Of a stretch of DNA of 10,186 nt, positions 6,748 through 10,186 are shown piece by piece. Position numbers and translations under genes: made by a program. How positions within the stretch are numbered: the stretch's first letter is position 1; every line of letters begins with the position of its first letter. The notes beneath the pieces were generated by a model that searched no databases, was not told where the DNA came from, and was given only the letters and a program-made list of their open reading frames with translations. Source of the DNA: Mesorhizobium sp. (GTDB lineage Bacteria; Pseudomonadota; Alphaproteobacteria; Rhizobiales; Rhizobiaceae); assembly GCA_030698645.1 (NCBI GenBank), contig JAUYMV010000245.1, positions 1 through 10,186 on the forward strand, written 5' to 3'.

Positions 6748-7842
6748 TTACGCGCCCGCCTTCACGTAATCCGCCGAATTGTGCTTCCTCAGCACCTCCT
6801 CGAAGCGCCGCGCGAAGGCGTCGTCGGCGAGCTTCTTGCGGCGCTGGATGTCGGCCGTCGTCACCATGTTCTTCTCGTGCAGTTCGAGCAGGTCGCCGAT
6901 ATGCTTCTGCGCCGCGGCGCCGATGCCGGCCATGGTCTCCTCCGCCGTGTTGTCGACCTGGCTGCCGAGCGTGTTGATCTTGTGCGCGACGTCCTGCTGC
7001 GCCGCCGTCTTCAACGAGTCCTCCAGCGCCTTGTAGAGGACGATTCGCTGTTCGGTATCGATGGTCAGCTTGTTGATCAGCGTGTTCTGCGCCGCGATCT
7101 GGTTGTTGAGCGAATCGACGAAGGTCTGGAACATCGAGGTATAGCGCTCCAGCGTCTGGCTCTCGGCTAGCAGCTCCTGCTCCTTGGCCTGGCGCTCGTT
7201 GTATTCGGTCGCGAGCTTCGAGCGCTCGCCTTCGAGATGCGTGCGCGCCTGCTGGTCGGTCGAGGCGGCGATCCGGTTCTCGATGTCGAGCAGCAGCGGG
7301 TTCAGCTCCTCGATGCGCTTTTGCGTCGACGTCAGGTTCTCGATCGTCGCCTTGCGCCGCCCGATGACCTGGGCGAGGCTTGCCTCCGAGGTGGCATAGC
7401 GCTGCGCCAGCACGTCCTTCTGCGCCTTCAGGATGCCGACGATGGTGTCGGACTTGGCGAGCAGTTCCTGCAGATTGCCGGCGAGCGACATGTTGCGGAC
7501 GCGGTCGGTGCGCATGCGCTGCTTGCGCTTGGCGGAGAAGATGCCGACGAAGTTTTCCCAGCCCGAGTAGCTCTTCATGCTCTCGAATTCGGCGCCGAAC
7601 ACGTTCGTCGCGTCTTCCAGCCCGATGATCAGGTCGGCGATGTTGCCTTCCATCGTCCTCTGCTGCCTCAGCACGTCCTCGATGCGGGCATTCTCGATGT
7701 CGAAATCGGCCTCGCCGATCTTCTGGTCGGTCTTGGCGAACTTTTCGAGCACGATCCCGGACTGCTCGATCTTCGATCGCATATCCTCGACCACGCGCCT
7801 GGTATTCTCGATCTCGGCATCGAAATTCTGCAAGGTGGCCAT
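6748..7842 (-). CDS. Coiled-coil protein of unknown function
   Basis: A 364-residue, highly charged, almost wholly helical protein with no signal peptide or membrane segment. Heptad-like coiled coil is likely at about 5-75, 120-240 and 245-350. A break near 90-118 carries SYSGWENFVGIF followed by the basic patch KRKQRMR. A short tail ends in NSADYVKAGA. No catalytic motif is seen, so it is probably a structural or scaffolding partner, perhaps an oligomer that the AAA ATPase acts on. I chose the ATG at 7842 because GGAGGG lies 5 bases upstream; the frame stays open further upstream to about 7992 but without good start signals or similar composition. It is the first gene of the block and has a plausible promoter upstream. 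Confidence 0.85.
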   Translation of the reverse strand: MATLQNFDAEIENTRRVVEDMRSKIEQSGIVLEKFAKTDQKIGEADFDIENARIEDVLRQQRTMEGNIADLIIGLEDATNVFGAEFESMKSYSGWENFVGIFSAKRKQRMRTDRVRNMSLAGNLQELLAKSDTIVGILKAQKDVLAQRYATSEASLAQVIGRRKATIENLTSTQKRIEELNPLLLDIENRIAASTDQQARTHLEGERSKLATEYNERQAKEQELLAESQTLERYTSMFQTFVDSLNNQIAAQNTLINKLTIDTEQRIVLYKALEDSLKTAAQQDVAHKINTLGSQVDNTAEETMAGIGAAAQKHIGDLLELHEKNMVTTADIQRRKKLADDAFARRFEEVLRKHNSADYVKAGA

Positions 7843-7879
7843 GTATTCCCTCCGGGTCGACGTCAGCTCAGGTCGCGTC

Positions 7880-7908
7880 AATATATGTAGCCCGTGTTTC
7901 GATTGAAA
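7880..7908 (-). promoter_or_regulatory. Candidate promoter of the coiled-coil gene and downstream block
   Basis: On the minus strand TTTCAA (7908-7903) and TATATT (7885-7880) are separated by 17 bases. The -10 matches the sigma-70 consensus in 5 of 6 positions; the -35 is weak (3 of 6). The leader would be about 30 bases. The weak -35 suggests an activator may be needed. Confidence 0.35.
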
Positions 7909-7923
7909 GTCGCCGGGGCGTCT

Positions 7924-7938
7924 GTTTCGCCTCGAAAC
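7924..7938. promoter_or_regulatory. Inverted repeat upstream of the coiled-coil gene promoter
   Basis: A perfect inverted repeat GTTTCG-CCT-CGAAAC lies 16 bases upstream of the candidate -35 box. Further GTTTCGA-like (7896-7902) and CGAAAC-like (7938-7943) half sites lie nearby. It could bind a dimeric regulator of the gene block. No regulator family is assigned. Confidence 0.3.
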
Positions 7939-7993
7939 GAAACAAACCGCGCGCGCGACGTGAAGTCCGTTTGCGTCTCCCTGCGACGACATG

Positions 7994-8022
7994 AAAAAGC
8001 CCGCCCCCTTTCGGGGACGGGC
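7994..8022 (-). terminator. Intrinsic terminator of the BA14K-family gene
   Basis: Read on the minus strand, a 10-base stem GCCCGUCCCC/GGGGGCGGGC (one U-G wobble) closes a GAAA tetraloop and is followed at once by five U residues. It lies 26 bases after the stop of the BA14K-family gene. It should insulate that gene from the coiled-coil gene downstream and so marks the left edge of the next transcription unit. Confidence 0.9.
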
Positions 8023-8048
8023 GATTGTCGGTCTGACCGGAACGCCGA

Positions 8049-8522
8049 TCAGCTATACGGCGACACGCAGCGCTGGCGCGGGCCGTAGCTCGGCTGGTAG
8101 CTGTTGTCCGAGGCGCGATACGAGCGCCAGCGGTTCTGACACCAGCGCACGTGCTGCGAGCTCATGCGCATCATGGGCTGGTTGTTGTTCAGCGCGCCGC
8201 CGATGATGGCGCCCGCGATGAACGCGCCGGCCGGAAACCAGAAGCCGTTGTGCTGGCGATAGCCGGGGCGACGCTGCTGGTAGCCGCGATGGCCATTGTA
8301 GTAGGCGGTGTTGCCGCGGCGCTCGAAGCGATCGCGGCGGTCGCTTCGGTTGTCGAGCCGACGGTCGTCTCGGCGCTCGACGCGATACTGCACGTCGATG
8401 GCGTTGCCCGTCTCGGCCTGCGCCCTGGGCGCGAACACCGGTGCGGCGGAAGCCGGGACGGCCGTGCCGGCGGCGAACGAAAGCGCCAGCATGGCGCACA
8501 GTGTGGATGACAATGTTCTCAT
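8049..8522 (-). CDS. BA14K-family secreted protein
   Basis: A 157-residue exported protein. Residues 1-26 form a Sec signal peptide ending ASA before AP. A basic Arg-rich stretch (about 46-90, rich in DRR and RGY) and a glycine/alanine hydrophobic segment (97-111, AGAFIAGAIIGG) follow. Last comes the BA14K signature at 123-155 (QHVRWCQNRWRSYRASDNSYQPSYG) with Cys128 and Cys152, which could form a disulphide. The family is named for a Brucella 14-kDa immunoreactive protein with lectin-like activity and is common in Hyphomicrobiales; the molecular role here is unknown. The protein should sit in the periplasm or envelope. The ATG at 8522 is preceded by GAGAGGA. It is a single-gene unit with its own terminator. 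Confidence 0.9.
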   Translation of the reverse strand: MRTLSSTLCAMLALSFAAGTAVPASAAPVFAPRAQAETGNAIDVQYRVERRDDRRLDNRSDRRDRFERRGNTAYYNGHRGYQQRRPGYRQHNGFWFPAGAFIAGAIIGGALNNNQPMMRMSSQHVRWCQNRWRSYRASDNSYQPSYGPRQRCVSPYS

Positions 8523-8560
8523 CGGTATTCCTCTCGCGATATGTCCCTAATCGCGGGGAC

Positions 8561-8585
8561 AACCGGGGCAGGCCTCGATCGTTCC
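8561..8585 (-). promoter_or_regulatory. Possible EcfG-type (general stress) promoter of the BA14K-family gene
   Basis: On the minus strand GGAAC (8585-8581) is followed after 16 bases by GGTT (8564-8561). The alphaproteobacterial general-stress sigma factor EcfG recognises GGAAC-N16/17-CGTT, so this matches all but one base. A GTCCC-N8-GGGAC dyad (8543-8560) lies directly downstream near the start of transcription. The match is short and could arise by chance. Confidence 0.35.
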
Positions 8586-8628
8586 GTTAAATATCGGTAA
8601 TGTTTCGATTATTTGGCGCGCGGCAGGC

Positions 8629-9240
8629 TCAACGCGCTGCAAATCCAACGAAATCGTCGGCATCGGTCCGACCCATTTCGTCCTCCCAGTGCCGCCGGCA
8701 GAGCGACACGTAGACGTCCTTGCCGATCGCCACCTGGGCGCCCTGGCGCGCCACCTTGCCGTCCGGACCGAGCCTCACCACCATGGTCGCCTTCTTGCCG
8801 CATCGGCAGATCGTGCGCACCTCGCGCAGCTCGTCGGCGATCGCCAGCAGCGCCTTCGACCCGGCGAACAGATTGCCCTGGAAGTCGGTGCGCAGGCCGT
8901 AGCACATCACCGGGATGTTCAGCCGGTCGACGATGCGCGCCAGCTGCCAGACCTGGCCGTCGTCGAGAAACTGCGCCTCGTCGACGAAGACGCAGTGGAT
9001 CGTCTTGTGGTCGTGGTGCTCGGCGATGCGCGCGAACAGGTCGTCGCCGTCGCGGAACATCTCGGCCCTTTCCTCCAGCCCGATGCGCGACGAGATGTAG
9101 CCGGCGTCGTCCTTGGCGTAGTGGCCGGCCACGAACAGCATCGTGTGCATGCCGCGTTCGCGGTAGTTGTACGACGCCTGCAGCAGCATGGTCGTCTTGC
9201 CGGCGTTCATCGTCGCGTAATGGAAATAGAGCTTCGCCAT
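8629..9240 (-). CDS. tdk: Thymidine kinase (type II)
   Basis: A 203-residue cytosolic enzyme that phosphorylates thymidine with ATP to dTMP in the pyrimidine salvage pathway. Length and motifs fit the bacterial type II family. The P-loop is YATMNAGKTT at 8-17. DEAQF at 87-91 holds the Walker B Asp and the probable catalytic Glu88. GLRTDFQG at 115-122 is followed by the helix containing LFAGSKALL. Zinc ligands are Cys145, Cys147, Cys181 and His184 in the lasso domain. All key residues are present. The ATG at 9240 is the first residue of the conserved MAKLYFHY start; the ribosome-binding site (GGGG adjacent to the ATG) is poor. It is divergent from choX and upstream of the BA14K-family gene, with no clear terminator between them. 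Confidence 0.97.
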   Translation of the reverse strand: MAKLYFHYATMNAGKTTMLLQASYNYRERGMHTMLFVAGHYAKDDAGYISSRIGLEERAEMFRDGDDLFARIAEHHDHKTIHCVFVDEAQFLDDGQVWQLARIVDRLNIPVMCYGLRTDFQGNLFAGSKALLAIADELREVRTICRCGKKATMVVRLGPDGKVARQGAQVAIGKDVYVSLCRRHWEDEMGRTDADDFVGFAAR

Positions 9241-9385
9241 CCCCGAGCTTTAGCCGCCCGGCGCGGCGCGCGGGAGGGCCGGACCGCGCCGTCCACGGAA
9301 AAATGCCGCGCTCCTCGGGGCCTGAGTCGCACCCGGACAGCAAAAGGGCGGCATTCGGACAGGCTTGCCGCTTGAAACGACGGGA

Positions 9386-9413
9386 GAATGGTGTTTGGTT
9401 CTGGGGACCATTC
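9386..9413. promoter_or_regulatory. Inverted repeat upstream of choX
   Basis: Perfect 7-base arms GAATGGT (9386-9392) and ACCATTC (9407-9413) are separated by 14 bases, about 55 bases before the choX start in the tdk/choX divergent region. It could be an operator or a leader hairpin. I found no convincing -35/-10 pair for choX in this gap. Confidence 0.3.
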
Positions 9414-9468
9414 CGGCATGCAGCGGAAACCGCGCATCCGGCCAAGCAACATGATGGGAGACTGTAAC

Positions 9469-10186
9469 ATGCGTATGAAGACTTTCGCGCTCGCGCTCGG
9501 CGCGTCGGCGATGCTGGCGGGCAGCGCGCTCGCCGCCGACCCGGCAAGCTGCAAGGCCGTCCGCTTCGCCGATGTCGGCTGGACCGACATCACCGCGACC
9601 ACCGCCACCGCCTCGGTGATCCTGGCGGCGCTTGGCTACGAACCGTCCACCCAGGTGCTTTCGGTACCGGTCACCTACACCTCGCTCGCCAACAAGGACA
9701 TGGACGTCTTCCTCGGCAACTGGATGCCGACCATGGAAGCCGACATCGCGCCCTATCTCGAGGCCAAGACCGTCGAGACGCTGGTCACCAACCTGGAAGG
9801 CGCCAAATACACGCTCGCCGTCCCCGCCCACACCTACGAGGCGGGCCTCAGGGACTTCGCCGACATCGCCAAGTTCAAGGACAAGCTCGACAACAAGATC
9901 TACGGCATCGAGGCCGGCAATGACGGCAATCGCCTGATCCAGGGCATGATCGACGAAGGCAAGTTCGACCTCAAGGGCTTCGAGCTGGTCGAATCCTCGG
10001 AGGCCGGCATGCTGTCGGCGGTGCAGAAGGCGGCGGGATCCAAGCAGGACGTCGTCTTCCTCGGCTGGGAGCCGCATCCGATGAACGCCAACATCGACAT
10101 GACATATCTGTCGTTCGGCGCTGCCGTGTTCGGCCCGGACTTCGGCGGCGCCACAGTCGCCACCAACGTCCGCGCCGGTTATGCCA
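9469..10186 (+). CDS. choX: Choline ABC transporter substrate-binding protein (3' end outside window)
   Basis: The first 239 codons of a periplasmic binding protein of the glycine betaine/choline family. A Sec signal peptide ends at LAA before DPASCK. The choline pocket of Sinorhizobium meliloti ChoX (Trp43, Asp45, Trp90, Tyr119, Asn156, Trp205, as I recall) appears at a constant offset of five: W38, D40, W85, Y114, N151 and W200. Cys28 matches the first disulphide Cys; its partner lies near or past the edge. The protein would capture choline and pass it to a ChoW/ChoV permease and ATPase, presumably encoded beyond the window, feeding glycine betaine synthesis. I chose the ATG at 9469 because GGGAG lies 8 bases upstream; in-frame ATGs at 9451 and 9454 precede that site. 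Still open at the right edge. Confidence 0.95.
   Translation, partial: MRMKTFALALGASAMLAGSALAADPASCKAVRFADVGWTDITATTATASVILAALGYEPSTQVLSVPVTYTSLANKDMDVFLGNWMPTMEADIAPYLEAKTVETLVTNLEGAKYTLAVPAHTYEAGLRDFADIAKFKDKLDNKIYGIEAGNDGNRLIQGMIDEGKFDLKGFELVESSEAGMLSAVQKAAGSKQDVVFLGWEPHPMNANIDMTYLSFGAAVFGPDFGGATVATNVRAGYA

Noticed and set aside
6748..7842. Coiled-coil protein as a TelA/KlaA toxic-anion (tellurite) resistance protein
   Set aside because: Length and helical character are reminiscent, but I could not match specific family motifs, and no other tellurite-resistance genes are present.
7843..7992. Longer N-terminus for the coiled-coil protein
   Set aside because: The extra 50 residues have no coiled-coil character and overlap the candidate promoter, and GGAGGG lies at ideal distance from the ATG at 7842.
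9302..9355. AATGCCGC and GCGGCATT inverted repeat in the tdk/choX gap
   Set aside because: The 8-base arms are 38 bases apart in GC-rich DNA with no promoter nearby; chance is a sufficient explanation.

Overview
The window reads as chromosomal DNA of an alphaproteobacterium, most likely Hyphomicrobiales (rhizobia/Phyllobacteriaceae-like). The clues are the high GC content (about 68% in a hand-counted stretch), a BA14K-family protein, a choline-binding protein whose pocket matches Sinorhizobium ChoX residue for residue, a rhizobial-type thymidine kinase, and intergenic palindromes resembling the RIME elements of rhizobia. The genus cannot be fixed from the sequence alone.

Layout. At the left edge is the 3' end of a plus-strand gene, probably a sensor histidine kinase. 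It runs tail to tail into a long minus-strand block. In transcription order this block holds a coiled-coil protein (7842 to 6748), a conserved protein of unknown function (6526 to 5384), an AAA-type ATPase (5251 to 3341), a Phd/YefM antitoxin (3226 to 2975), a VapC-type PIN toxin (2978 to 2553), a second conserved protein of unknown function, DUF6638-like (2546 to 1260), and a membrane-anchored DUF2333 protein (1223 to 99). Upstream of the block are, also on the minus strand, a secreted BA14K-family protein with a clear intrinsic terminator and a type II thymidine kinase. At the right edge the plus-strand choX gene begins and runs off the window.

Working together. The ATPase, coiled-coil protein, two soluble proteins of unknown function and DUF2333 membrane protein lie in one orientation. 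They look like parts of one machine: a cytosolic ATPase with helical partners and an inner-membrane component. This is inference, but it is the best candidate here for an undescribed system. The toxin-antitoxin pair sits inside the block and is clearly poorer in GC (58% against 68%), so it looks like a later insertion. It carries its own promoter and a palindromic operator. Three gaps of the block hold rhizobial palindromic repeats; the largest gaps hold the most complete ones.

There is no gap of more than 300 bases without a gene. The largest gaps are 9241-9468 (tdk/choX divergent region), 6527-6747 (repeats) and 7843-8048 (promoter of the coiled-coil gene plus the BA14K terminator).
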